Origin: Firmicutes bacterium HGW-Firmicutes-14 | GTDB taxonomy: Bacteria; Bacillota; Thermincolia; Thermincolales; UBA2595 | Reading direction: 5' to 3' | Assembly (NCBI GenBank): GCA_002840275.1 | Contig: PHAB01000001.1 | Location: 62,001 to 126,000, forward strand | Length of the DNA: 64,000 bases | Shown here: positions 7,390-15,383 of the stretch, in pieces | How positions within the stretch are numbered: the stretch's first letter is position 1 | Layout of the letters: each line of letters starts with the position of its first letter | Program-made: the position numbers and the translations under genes | The notes under the pieces: model-generated | Database searches by the model: none | Told to the model about the DNA's origin: nothing | The model's input: only the letters and a program-made list of their open reading frames with translations

Positions 7390-8853
7390 TTAATCTTCAG
7401 AATCACCTTTAACTTCAGTCCCCCTTTTAAATTCCTGGGTAAAGTCAATCTCATTCAACGAATCGCCTATTTTGGATAAGTTCGATGACATAGAATCAAT
7501 TGACCTGCCCAAATCCTTTAAGTCAATATCTATTGAAATGCTCTTCCCAAAATCAGGCACCCTGATACCCTTGAATTCTACCACCAGTTCATTGACGCTC
7601 TGGGATGTCGTATTAACAAAATTATCAACCTTCGGAGCAACTTTCGCTTTAAAAATTCCTAATCCCGGTATAGCAAAACCACTGGCCTGCCACCTTTTAA
7701 ATCCTTCCCCGAAGAACTTGGTAATTGACCCGGTAAATCCGCTTACAAACTCACCCATTAAAGATACCATATGAATTCCTATTTCAACAGCAATTATGCT
7801 TGAAACCAAAGCAACCACTACATCAACTTTTCCTATAGATTCCCCCAGTAAAAAGCTGCCGAAAATATCAAAAGAAAAAGTGCTCAAAAAACCTATTAAT
7901 CTATGTAATAACTTACCTTGTCTAATAACGTTTTTTGCAATTAAAAAACCGGGTATAAAACCACCTATAAAACCTGTGATAAAGCCAACTACAAAATGCT
8001 TCACTAATCCGCCAGGATGAATTATTTGGTGCTCAAAAAAATATAATATTGCACCCTCATACGCCATTGTGATTACTCCATTTCCTACCCCAACAATAAG
8101 TAGTCTTTTAAATAAGGAGCTAGATAAAAAACTAATAATTTTCGGAACTATGGCGCTGGTAAAGACCCCCCATGCCTTTGCTATTTGCAATCCAACCCAG
8201 GGCAGGAATCTGTTGGTAAAAACTCTCCAGCCCTCCAGCAACAAACGACCTATTGCCGGTAATGCTGCCCTGGTTAACCAGGGCAAAGCAGTCTGAGTCA
8301 AAAAACCGAGAACGACTGCCCCAGCCCCTGTAAAATAGGCTGCTGCCGCCAAAACAGAGCCGCCAATACCAAGCCCCACAGCTGTCCAAAAACTGAATCC
8401 ATCCTCACCCGCAATGACAGAGTATATTCCTACAATAGCCGCTCCAATTAAACCAATAACTACTGCTGCCAATACTGCCGCTGAACCGAAAATTAATAGG
8501 ACTGCCACGGCTACAGCAGCAAAGACCAATAAAGCTGCTAAAAAGACTTTTTGTATAAAAGAGAGCCCTGCAAACCAAGCGGTAACAGCATTAAGTGTAT
8601 CACTGACAACGTCACTGACGGTACCCCATATTTGATCCCATAGACCAACCTCTCCTCCCCGGGGAATCCAAATGTCTATGCCGTCCCCAAAGTTACTTTC
8701 GTCCTTAACGTCCAGAGCTTCATAGAGCTTCACTTCCCCGGAGATGCTGTTGTCAGAGGCGGCGGAAATTGAGGAACATAAAGCTGGAAGCGGGTTATAA
8801 GTAAATAAAAATATCAAAAAAACAAATGTGATTCTGGCTGTATATTTCCTCAT
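7390..8853 (-). CDS. Large polytopic exported membrane protein in the Tad operon
   Basis: A 487 aa protein not recognised as a known family. It has an apparent signal sequence (residues 1-27), an extracellular acidic stretch (about 35-90), then a run of hydrophobic segments rich in Ala, Gly and Val (about 100-380), and a soluble tail with heptad-like DFGKSISIDIDLKDLGRSID and SMSSNLSKIGDSLNE. GAGGG precedes the ATG. It sits between copies 1 and 2 of the small IGNPIRPIH proteins, which suggests work at the membrane with them. The size and Gly-rich helices resemble a channel or membrane platform, but that is only an impression. Confidence 0.65.
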   Translation of the reverse strand: MRKYTARITFVFLIFLFTYNPLPALCSSISAASDNSISGEVKLYEALDVKDESNFGDGIDIWIPRGGEVGLWDQIWGTVSDVVSDTLNAVTAWFAGLSFIQKVFLAALLVFAAVAVAVLLIFGSAAVLAAVVIGLIGAAIVGIYSVIAGEDGFSFWTAVGLGIGGSVLAAAAYFTGAGAVVLGFLTQTALPWLTRAALPAIGRLLLEGWRVFTNRFLPWVGLQIAKAWGVFTSAIVPKIISFLSSSLFKRLLIVGVGNGVITMAYEGAILYFFEHQIIHPGGLVKHFVVGFITGFIGGFIPGFLIAKNVIRQGKLLHRLIGFLSTFSFDIFGSFLLGESIGKVDVVVALVSSIIAVEIGIHMVSLMGEFVSGFTGSITKFFGEGFKRWQASGFAIPGLGIFKAKVAPKVDNFVNTTSQSVNELVVEFKGIRVPDFGKSISIDIDLKDLGRSIDSMSSNLSKIGDSLNEIDFTQEFKRGTEVKGDSED

Positions 8854-8918
8854 AGATAACCCTCACAAAACACTAAATTAAGAAACCATTATCAAATCTT
8901 TTTGCTATTGTTATACAC

Positions 8919-9167
8919 TTACCTCCCGGCCAAATGCCGTATCGTTAGAACGATAATTGACACTAAAGGAATCAATATCGCGAACAACTTACCGTAATTT
9001 GTATCCTGAGATTTATAATGGAAAAATACCCCTAATAAAGCAAATACAAAAGCTGTCGTTCCTAAAACGTAGTGAATGGGTCGTACAGGATTCCCTATCA
9101 AAACAGCGGTAAATCCTAAAACTATTGCTATCACCGCATTAATGACCGCAATATTTGAATTGTTCAT
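8919..9167 (-). CDS. Small IGNPVRPIH-motif membrane protein, copy 1 (next to tadE)
   Basis: An 82 aa membrane protein. The ATG at 9167 is preceded by AGGGAGGG and gives the same length as the two paralogs. It keeps the motif AVLIGNPVRPIHYVL but differs more elsewhere (HYKSQDTNYG instead of WLEKTEERIW, and IRHLAGR at the end). As the most diverged copy and the one next to intact tadE, it is probably the ancestral locus (inference). Confidence 0.65.
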   Translation of the reverse strand: MNNSNIAVINAVIAIVLGFTAVLIGNPVRPIHYVLGTTAFVFALLGVFFHYKSQDTNYGKLFAILIPLVSIIVLTIRHLAGR

Positions 9168-9211
9168 CACATTCCCTCCCTGACAGCAGCTTATTTCCGA
9201 TACCACTTATA

Positions 9212-9598
9212 TCATGTCTCAGTATTGGGCATGGTCACCTTTATAGGCTGCAGCTCAACATCAAAGTCCTGCAATACCGGTATATCAAAAACCGGTACCG
9301 CGACCGTCAGCTCCACCCATACTTCCTCATCGTTTTTGCCACATTTAAAGTCTTTCAACGGTATTCCCGCCAATTCATTGCTAACCATACTCTTTACTTC
9401 CGAACTTGAATGGCCCACCGAATAATACCTGGCCCCGTCCCTGGCGGTGGCAGAGGCGACCACCATTGTATATGCGGCTATCGCCCCCTGCACTAAAAAA
9501 AGGATGATAAAAACCACCAGAGGTAATAAAGCAGTAAACTCCAGGGCCTGGGAGCCTCTCTCATCACACAGTACATTTTTAATACGAGGCCTTATCAC
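9212..9598 (-). CDS. tadE: TadE-like pseudopilin
   Basis: A 128 aa protein with a prepilin-like N-terminus: basic leader, then DERGSQALEF and a hydrophobic helix (about residues 20-45). Cutting after Gly would leave Ser+1, Glu+5 and Phe+6, as in TadE/TadF pseudopilins processed by a TadV-type prepilin peptidase. The rest is a small extracellular beta-rich domain. It lies directly after the flp gene. The last codons, PIKVTMPNTET, are the sequence whose decayed copies occur twice downstream. Confidence 0.82.
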   Translation of the reverse strand: MIRPRIKNVLCDERGSQALEFTALLPLVVFIILFLVQGAIAAYTMVVASATARDGARYYSVGHSSSEVKSMVSNELAGIPLKDFKCGKNDEEVWVELTVAVPVFDIPVLQDFDVELQPIKVTMPNTET

Positions 9599-9615
9599 GA
9601 TAGTCCCTCCCGGAT

Positions 9616-9852
9616 TTACTCTCCCACTTCAGTCTGGATTTTTGTCATAATTGCTTTAACTGTATCACTAAATGCTGACCCAACCGTGTCACCGCCACCG
9701 CCATCACCCAAGTACTTGGCAATAGCCGCAATCAGGGCCAGGCTCAGTATGCCGATTGCTATATACTCAATGGTCATGGCACCCTTTTCGTCTTTTCCAA
9801 GTCTTTGAATTACGGGATTTAAACAGAACCTAATCATATTCAGATAACCCAA
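9616..9852 (-). CDS. flp: Flp-family class IVb prepilin
   Basis: A 78 aa prepilin. After an unusually long leader (about 24 residues) comes DEKGAMTIEY, so cleavage after Gly gives Glu+5 and Tyr+6, the Flp signature. A 20-residue hydrophobic helix follows, then a Gly-rich GDGGGGDTVG and an amphipathic tail. Flp subunits polymerise into thin adhesive Tad pili. The ATG at 9852 has GGAGG upstream. No prepilin peptidase gene is visible in the window. Confidence 0.85.
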   Translation of the reverse strand: MGYLNMIRFCLNPVIQRLGKDEKGAMTIEYIAIGILSLALIAAIAKYLGDGGGGDTVGSAFSDTVKAIMTKIQTEVGE

Positions 9853-9877
9853 CTAAATCACCTCCTTACCAAAATTT

Positions 9878-10804
9878 TTATCTAAACCCTCCGCCAATAA
9901 ATTGCGGATTGTAAATAATATTGAGCACAATCAGCCCCAGGATGGCAATCATAACCCCGGGGGTAATCACAAACGATGTGACCAGGGTTACTTTGGGCGA
10001 TGCCTTGGCTGCCTTTTCTTTTACCTTATTAAATCTGGTAATCCGCATATCATCAGCCATGACCTTAAAGGTCCGGGCAATGGGCACCCCCAGCTTACTG
10101 CCCTGGATCAGGGATTGTACCAGGGTTTCCAGCTCTTCACACTCATTGCGGTTAACCAGTCTGTGATAGGCTTCCTCTCGAGGCACTCCCAACTCCAATT
10201 CCCGGTTAAAGCGCTGCAGTTCTTCCGCCAGCGGTCCTTCCATGTGGTTGACAACCTGGTCCATGGCTGCATCCAATGGGACCCCGGCCTGTAAGGTTAC
10301 ACTCATCCCATCGAGGAAGTCAGGCAGGTCCAGGCCGATTTGCTCCTGCCGGCTTTTCGCCGCCATGCTTATCCAAACCGAAGGATATATAAATCCGCCT
10401 ACCGGCAGCGCTATCAGTGCAAACAGGGCCAGCGGCATATCGAAATATAACCAAACATCCGCAATGAGCAGCCCGGACACAAACAATACGAATCGCAATC
10501 CTAGAAAGCCTCCCACATTCAGGTCACCGGGATTACCGGCCAGGGCCAGCTGCCGTTCCAGCTTCTCTGTATTCACAAATAGTTTAAATCTCTGCCCCAC
10601 GGGAGCGCACTTTTTACCCAAATTGATGATACTGTTGGTCAACCGGGTTCTTATGCTCTCCTTTTTCCGTTTTTCCTTTTTTGCCCCCAGATGCTCTAAT
10701 AAACTCTTTTTATTAAGCCAATTCAGGTACAAACAGGTAACGGCCAAAGCCCAGCTGAAAATAGCCAGGGCAGTAACTATAATAATGGTGGAAAAAAACT
10801 GCAC
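9878..10804 (-). CDS. tadC: Tad pilus platform protein TadC
   Basis: A 308 aa inner-membrane protein of the type II secretion F family. Hydrophobic helices lie near the N-terminus, mid-protein (about 90-140) and at the C-terminus, and the cytoplasmic T2SSF domain contains DLPDFLDGMSVTLQAGVPLDAA and LIQGSKLGVPIARTFKVMADDMR. With TadB it forms the membrane platform on which the CpaF ATPase works. The GTG at 10804 is preferred because the ATG at 10837 lies inside tadB without a good ribosome site. Confidence 0.87.
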   Translation of the reverse strand: MQFFSTIIIVTALAIFSWALAVTCLYLNWLNKKSLLEHLGAKKEKRKKESIRTRLTNSIINLGKKCAPVGQRFKLFVNTEKLERQLALAGNPGDLNVGGFLGLRFVLFVSGLLIADVWLYFDMPLALFALIALPVGGFIYPSVWISMAAKSRQEQIGLDLPDFLDGMSVTLQAGVPLDAAMDQVVNHMEGPLAEELQRFNRELELGVPREEAYHRLVNRNECEELETLVQSLIQGSKLGVPIARTFKVMADDMRITRFNKVKEKAAKASPKVTLVTSFVITPGVMIAILGLIVLNIIYNPQFIGGGFR

Positions 10805-10808
10805 ATGA

Positions 10809-11750
10809 TCACACCCTAATATCAGTAATCTTCGCAATCAGTATAAAGCCCACGGTCTCTATACCTATGACCACGGCTGCCAGAATAAGCCCCAGGGGGG
10901 TGAAGAGGGGCAGGAAAAAACCGGGGAAGGAAATATTCAGCACCAGACCCGCAATAATGGGCATAAAAGGCAGCACCATAGCCACAAATTTTGTCTCTGC
11001 CGTTTTCCCTCTTAACTCCTGGTTTACCCGGTCCCTGTTTTCCAGGGTCTGGCTCATCTCCTCCAGCACGCGGGCCATGTTGCCTCCGGCTTTGCGCTGT
11101 ACTATAATGGTACTTCCCATCAGCCGGAGTTCTTTGCTGGGCAGCCCCTCCATGATATGGCTGAAGGCGTTTTCCAGGGTATTCCCTAACTGCAATTGGT
11201 GGGCCAGTTCAGTGAATACCGTTTGGGCAGGCGGTTTTTGTTCCCTGGCCGCCAGCTCTATTCCCTGCTGGATGTTTAAACCTGCTTTGACAGAACTGCT
11301 CAGCAGCCTGCAGATATCAGGCAGCTGCCGGTTGAGAGCATCTACCAGTTTTTGCTGCTTCATCTTCAGGAATCTGGCAGAACCGATCTTCACCAACAAA
11401 TAAGCACAGAATATATCCAACGGGAAAAACAAGTCCAGGAAGTTATGGGCCAGGTAACAGCACAGACCAAAAAGCAGCGCCAATAGAGCAAAATACTCTG
11501 AGGGCTTAATGCCGATACCGGCATTTTTCAACAAAGCCGCTAACCGCTGGCCTGATTCGGTGCGGTCATACCAATTCCCAAACCAGAGAAACAAACTGGA
11601 CCGTTCTCCCTTTCTTTTCACCATAATGGGCTTGAGAGTTTTCCAGAGCTTCTTGGTATTGGTATAATAAATCCCCAGACAATAGAGGCCCCAAATCATA
11701 CAGAAAACCGCTCCTGCCGATACCAGAAGTATTAACCAGTTCCTATCCAT
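10809..11750 (-). CDS. tadB: Tad pilus platform protein TadB
   Basis: A 313 aa membrane protein with the T2SSF domain. Visible are LPDICRLLSSSVKAGLNIQQGI and QRKAGGNMARVLEEMSQTLENR, plus two C-terminal hydrophobic helices. Partner of TadC. The start overlaps the cpaF stop by eight bases, so translation is coupled. Confidence 0.87.
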   Translation of the reverse strand: MDRNWLILLVSAGAVFCMIWGLYCLGIYYTNTKKLWKTLKPIMVKRKGERSSLFLWFGNWYDRTESGQRLAALLKNAGIGIKPSEYFALLALLFGLCCYLAHNFLDLFFPLDIFCAYLLVKIGSARFLKMKQQKLVDALNRQLPDICRLLSSSVKAGLNIQQGIELAAREQKPPAQTVFTELAHQLQLGNTLENAFSHIMEGLPSKELRLMGSTIIVQRKAGGNMARVLEEMSQTLENRDRVNQELRGKTAETKFVAMVLPFMPIIAGLVLNISFPGFFLPLFTPLGLILAAVVIGIETVGFILIAKITDIRV

Positions 11751-13080
11751 TCCGGTCCTCCTTCACCTGAAAGATATGTGGGGGAATCTCCTGTCCGAAA
11801 GCCCTCAGCCGTTCCATGCAAGCCGGCACAAAACCCGCGGCCGTGTGATAACCGACGATTGTACCGTCAGGCAGGGTGTCCTGCCGTTGAAAGATAAATA
11901 TGGGCTCAATGCGGGGTTTATCCTTACCCTCGTATACCTCTGCTATATTCACTACTTTCCGGGTGCCGTCTGACAGTCTCTCTGTCTGTACAATTAAGTT
12001 AATGGCGCTCAATATGTAATAACGGACCACACTTACAGATAAAGATTCATTGTTCATCACTACCATGGCTTCAATCCTGGATAAACAATCCCGGGGAGTA
12101 TTGGCATGGACCGTGGTGAGGGACCCTTCGTGGCCTGTGTTCATCGCCTGCAGCATATCCAGGGCCTCGCCGCTTCTTACTTCCCCTACCACAATCCGGT
12201 CAGGCCGCATCCGCAGGGCATTCCTGACCAGCTGGCGAATTGTAATTTCACCCGTCCCCTCCACGTTCTGCGGTCTTGCTTCCATTCCCACCACATTACT
12301 CCGGTTCAGTCTTAATTCAGCCATATCTTCAATAGTAATAATCCTTTCATTGGCCGGAATAGCCGCGGACAGCACATTTAGAAAGGTTGTCTTCCCGCTG
12401 CCCGTTCCGCCAGATATAACGATATTGAGCCTGGCTTTTACTGCCGCCTGTAAAAAGTCAGCCATTTCTTCGGTTAAAGAACCGAAATTAATTAAGTCTG
12501 CTATACTGAATGGATCTTTATTGAACTTTCTGATTGAAATTACCGGGCCGTTTAAGGAAACCGGAGGGATAACGGCATTTACCCGGCTGCCGTCCCGGAG
12601 GCGGGCATCAACCATGGGGGAACTTTCATCAATTCTCCGCCCAATAGGGGCAATAATCCGCTCAATGATATGCCTGATGTGGTCATGATCTTTAAAGGCA
12701 GTTTCCGTTAAATATGTTTTTCCTTTTTTTTCGATATATACTTCATCCGGTCCGTTGACCATGATTTCTGTCACTTCGTCATCCTTTAGCAGCGGTTCCA
12801 AAGGACCGTAGCCGATAGACTCATTTAAGATCAGGGCCAGCAGGCGGCTCTTATCCCCGTGGGAAATGATCAGCTTCTCATCAGCCATCATTTCCGCAAC
12901 TTTCCGCTCAATGGCTAACCGCAGCTGCAGCGGTGACAGCCTGGTAAGCTGATTCAAATCGCATTCTTTCAATAAACGGTCTTTATAGTGCTTTGAAAGG
13001 GTATCCAGGTGGTCATTAACAGGAGAATCCGGTGCGGCCCCCGGCGTTTTTTGGGTGGATAACTTCTCAAACATTGTCAT
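11743..13080 (-). CDS. cpaF: Tad pilus assembly ATPase CpaF/TadA
   Basis: A 445 aa cytosolic secretion ATPase of the GspE/PilB superfamily. The Walker A ISGGTGSGKTTFLN lies near residue 219, with ITIEDMAEL, VVGMEARPQN, RPDRIVVGEVRSGEALDML and TGHEGSLTTVHAN following in family order (Asp and His boxes). It powers pilin extrusion through TadB/TadC. GGGAGAAG stands before the ATG. Confidence 0.93.
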   Translation of the reverse strand: MTMFEKLSTQKTPGAAPDSPVNDHLDTLSKHYKDRLLKECDLNQLTRLSPLQLRLAIERKVAEMMADEKLIISHGDKSRLLALILNESIGYGPLEPLLKDDEVTEIMVNGPDEVYIEKKGKTYLTETAFKDHDHIRHIIERIIAPIGRRIDESSPMVDARLRDGSRVNAVIPPVSLNGPVISIRKFNKDPFSIADLINFGSLTEEMADFLQAAVKARLNIVISGGTGSGKTTFLNVLSAAIPANERIITIEDMAELRLNRSNVVGMEARPQNVEGTGEITIRQLVRNALRMRPDRIVVGEVRSGEALDMLQAMNTGHEGSLTTVHANTPRDCLSRIEAMVVMNNESLSVSVVRYYILSAINLIVQTERLSDGTRKVVNIAEVYEGKDKPRIEPIFIFQRQDTLPDGTIVGYHTAAGFVPACMERLRAFGQEIPPHIFQVKEDRNG

Positions 13081-13095
13081 TTATCGTCTTCTCCC

Positions 13096-14259
13096 TTATC
13101 CCACTAATTGTTTAGACAGCCTGACCACATCTTTAGCCACCCCGTTCCACAATTTTTCCTTGGGTTTTTCCCACAGGGGCCGGCCATTGTTGACAGCGTC
13201 TTTAATGGCCTTATAATCGGACCGGATTCCGGCCAGAATAGGAATACCGGTAATCTTCTCAATATCCTTGGTAGTCAGGTCACTCTTTTTACTGACCTTG
13301 TTCACCAGTATTTTAAACCTTTCACCCTCTGCCAGCCCGTAACGTTCAAAGAACTCCACTGCCGCTTTTAAGCCAAAGAGGGCCGGGCTGTCAGGTGTAA
13401 CAACATAAATAATCTGGTCACTTTCATTTAATGCTGTGATACTGACTTTATTCAACTCGACGGGTAAGTCCAGAATGATATAGTCAAAATAACGGCGGCA
13501 GGCAGACAACAGCAGCTCAACATGGTTGTCAGTCAGAAGTTCGGCTATGTCTGGTTTAGCCGGTCCCAGCAGAACATTGAGGCCGGAATGCTCCAGAGTA
13601 AAGAGGATATTGTTGAGATGGCTTTCATCCAGCTCATGGATAACCGGGTCCAAATCGGCAATACTGCGCTGGCCCTGCAGGTTTAACATCCTTTGAATAC
13701 CGCCAAACTGCAGGCATAAATCAATCAATAATACTCTCTTACCGGTACTCAATCTTATGGCCTGGGCCACATTTGCTGCCAGGAAGGTCTTGCCACAGCC
13801 ACCCTTGACACTGTAAAAGGAAAGCACTTTCCCTCCACTATGGGAACCGAGGCCGCCTATGGTTTGCGCATGCCTGCGCTGGTCTTTATTCAGAAAGCGC
13901 AGGCCGTCACGAACCACCTTCTCCAGCAGCGTAATTTCGTCAGGCAGCCGCAAAACATCGACAACCCCGATTTTCACCGCATCCCGCATCACGGAAAAAT
14001 TTACGTTTTTTAATAAAAGGATAATGGCGACCTGCCTGTTTCCCTCCCTAAGAGCGCCGCAGAGGTCTTCCATGGTGACTGAACCCGCCGGCTCTGCCAG
14101 GAGAACGATAGTAGGTACATCAGGGCTTATTCTGTATACCTCTGTGGGGTTTTCTATAACGTTATCCACCGTCAAACCTACCGTCTGCATATGCTGTACC
14201 ACTTTCTCCGTAATATTCAGATCCTCGCTGAGCAAAGCGATTTTCGCATTACCTATCAT
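13096..14259 (-). CDS. tadZ: TadZ/CpaE-like ParA-type ATPase
   Basis: A 387 aa protein. The first 120 residues look like an atypical receiver-type domain. A MinD/ParA P-loop follows, with deviant Walker A SVKGGCGKTFLAANVAQAI near residue 148 and a later YIILDLPVELNKV. TadZ proteins mark the pole or the assembly site of Tad pili. The ATG at 14259 was chosen over 14283 because GGGGAGGG lies five bases upstream of it. Confidence 0.85.
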   Translation of the reverse strand: MIGNAKIALLSEDLNITEKVVQHMQTVGLTVDNVIENPTEVYRISPDVPTIVLLAEPAGSVTMEDLCGALREGNRQVAIILLLKNVNFSVMRDAVKIGVVDVLRLPDEITLLEKVVRDGLRFLNKDQRRHAQTIGGLGSHSGGKVLSFYSVKGGCGKTFLAANVAQAIRLSTGKRVLLIDLCLQFGGIQRMLNLQGQRSIADLDPVIHELDESHLNNILFTLEHSGLNVLLGPAKPDIAELLTDNHVELLLSACRRYFDYIILDLPVELNKVSITALNESDQIIYVVTPDSPALFGLKAAVEFFERYGLAEGERFKILVNKVSKKSDLTTKDIEKITGIPILAGIRSDYKAIKDAVNNGRPLWEKPKEKLWNGVAKDVVRLSKQLVG

Positions 14260-14275
14260 GGTTACCCTCCCCAAC

Positions 14276-14890
14276 CTAATCATTGATGTAATTTTGTTTG
14301 AGCACCCGGATTTCTTTGGCTTTGTGCAAATTATTGATTAACTGTAAAGCCTTTTCAATCTCCACCTGTAAGCCCAGACTGGCAATTTCTTTCTTCTTCT
14401 CATCCATTACCATGTCATGGACTGTAATGTCACTCTGGATAACCTGGGTAAGAAACTGTTTATTATCCAGAGCAAATGTTCCAATAATATCCACTTTATC
14501 TCCCGGTTCAAATTCCTTACTGTCAAAAACAACCGGAGGCCTTAACTCTACTATACGAACCCCTTTGGGCAGGTCATCAACGTTTTTCACCGTATTCTTG
14601 GTAATAATATCATTTTCGGTCATCGCAACTAAGGACACCTTCCCAAGAATTTCTTTTTCATCTGTTATAAAAGACTTGTTTAAGTACTTCCGGGGAATCT
14701 CTGTATAACCGAGTTTATCTTTGGTCAAAGGGGTGTAAGCTGGAATATCCCCGCTAACAGTAATGATTTGTACAGTTTCCCCCATGACTTTTTCTGTTTG
14801 CTGGACCATATTTAAAAACAGGTAAGCTGCCCCAAATGACAACAGAATAGATAAAATTACTAATACTATGCCAATTCTTTTAAACTCCAA
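14276..14890 (-). CDS. cpaB: CpaB/RcpC-like pilus assembly protein (SAF domain)
   Basis: A 204 aa protein, first gene of the Tad operon. An N-terminal membrane helix (residues 6-26) is followed by an SAF-type domain (about 40-110, TVSGDIPAYTPLTKDKLGYTEIP) and a small C-terminal domain. In diderms RcpC supports the secretin; here no secretin gene exists, so it probably acts at the outer face of the membrane or in the wall. The start is TTG, with GGGGAGG eight bases before it. Confidence 0.82.
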   Translation of the reverse strand: MEFKRIGIVLVILSILLSFGAAYLFLNMVQQTEKVMGETVQIITVSGDIPAYTPLTKDKLGYTEIPRKYLNKSFITDEKEILGKVSLVAMTENDIITKNTVKNVDDLPKGVRIVELRPPVVFDSKEFEPGDKVDIIGTFALDNKQFLTQVIQSDITVHDMVMDEKKKEIASLGLQVEIEKALQLINNLHKAKEIRVLKQNYIND

Positions 14891-15020
14891 CCAACAAACC
14901 TCCCCATATCTTTCTATTTATTGTAACTTCACCCAGACTCTATGGAAACACCTTTATAATTATATACCAAATTTTCTGATAATTGTGTCGAAGCTTGTCG
15001 GCAGTTTCCCCTTTCCCGGG

Positions 15021-15065
15021 AAAAAAAAGAAAGCCCCTCCGATCTTAAACAGCAGAGGGGGTTTC
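15021..15065 (-). terminator. Terminator-like hairpin in the leader of the Tad operon (minus strand)
   Basis: On the minus strand GAAA, one mismatch, CCCCTC pairs with GAGGGG, one mismatch, TTTC around a 15-base loop, and a run of eight T follows. No coding gene lies upstream on that strand, so it may be a leader attenuator for cpaB or end a small RNA. Confidence 0.55.
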
Positions 15066-15136
15066 TAAAGTTGTAAAATTCAGAAAAAAGGGTTTCCTAG
15101 GCAATTCAGAGAACTATTATTATTACAACATATTTG

Positions 15137-15165
15137 TTAATAATTAGGCATATCCTTATTATTAA
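15137..15165. promoter_or_regulatory. Palindrome in the tad/fdh divergent region, possible operator
   Basis: TTAATAATTAGG and CCTTATTATTAA face each other across five bases with 11 of 12 positions pairing. Such a site between divergent operons is a candidate binding site for a regulator, but the protein is unknown. Confidence 0.4.
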
Positions 15166-15259
15166 AGACCAGCATTAACAATTACAAATTCAATATCAAG
15201 ATTAATTATATACTATTTCAAGAGCCCTTTTTCACGCATCTCTAATCATAGTCTATTTG

Positions 15260-15301
15260 AAGGAACATTTTGGTGCTTAGGCCCCAAAGTGTTCCTTTTT
15301 T
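15260..15301 (+). terminator. Terminator/attenuator upstream of fdhA
   Basis: AAGGAACATTTTGG pairs with CCAAAGTGTTCCTT (14 pairs, one G-T) around a ten-base loop, followed by seven T. It ends about 80 bases before the fdhA start and no plus-strand gene precedes it, so it may attenuate the fdh operon. Confidence 0.7.
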
Positions 15302-15383
15302 ATTTCTAATTTCAACGAGAAAGGATGGTGAAAAAAGGGTTTTTAATCATTCTACACGTTTTTACGAAAGGGGGAGAGGCAAG

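Larger units (their letters stand above)
14891..15383. other. Divergent intergenic region between the tad and fdh operons
   Basis: About 490 bases with no gene. It holds a minus-strand hairpin with a T-run (15021-15065), an 11-of-12 palindrome (15137-15165), a plus-strand terminator (15260-15301) and AT-rich promoter-like stretches, for example TATAAT on the minus strand near 14960. No known riboswitch consensus could be matched by eye. Confidence 0.7.

Noticed and set aside
15061-15260. Moco or c-di-GMP riboswitch upstream of fdhA or the tad operon
   Set aside because: The conserved bases of those classes could not be found; only generic hairpins are visible.
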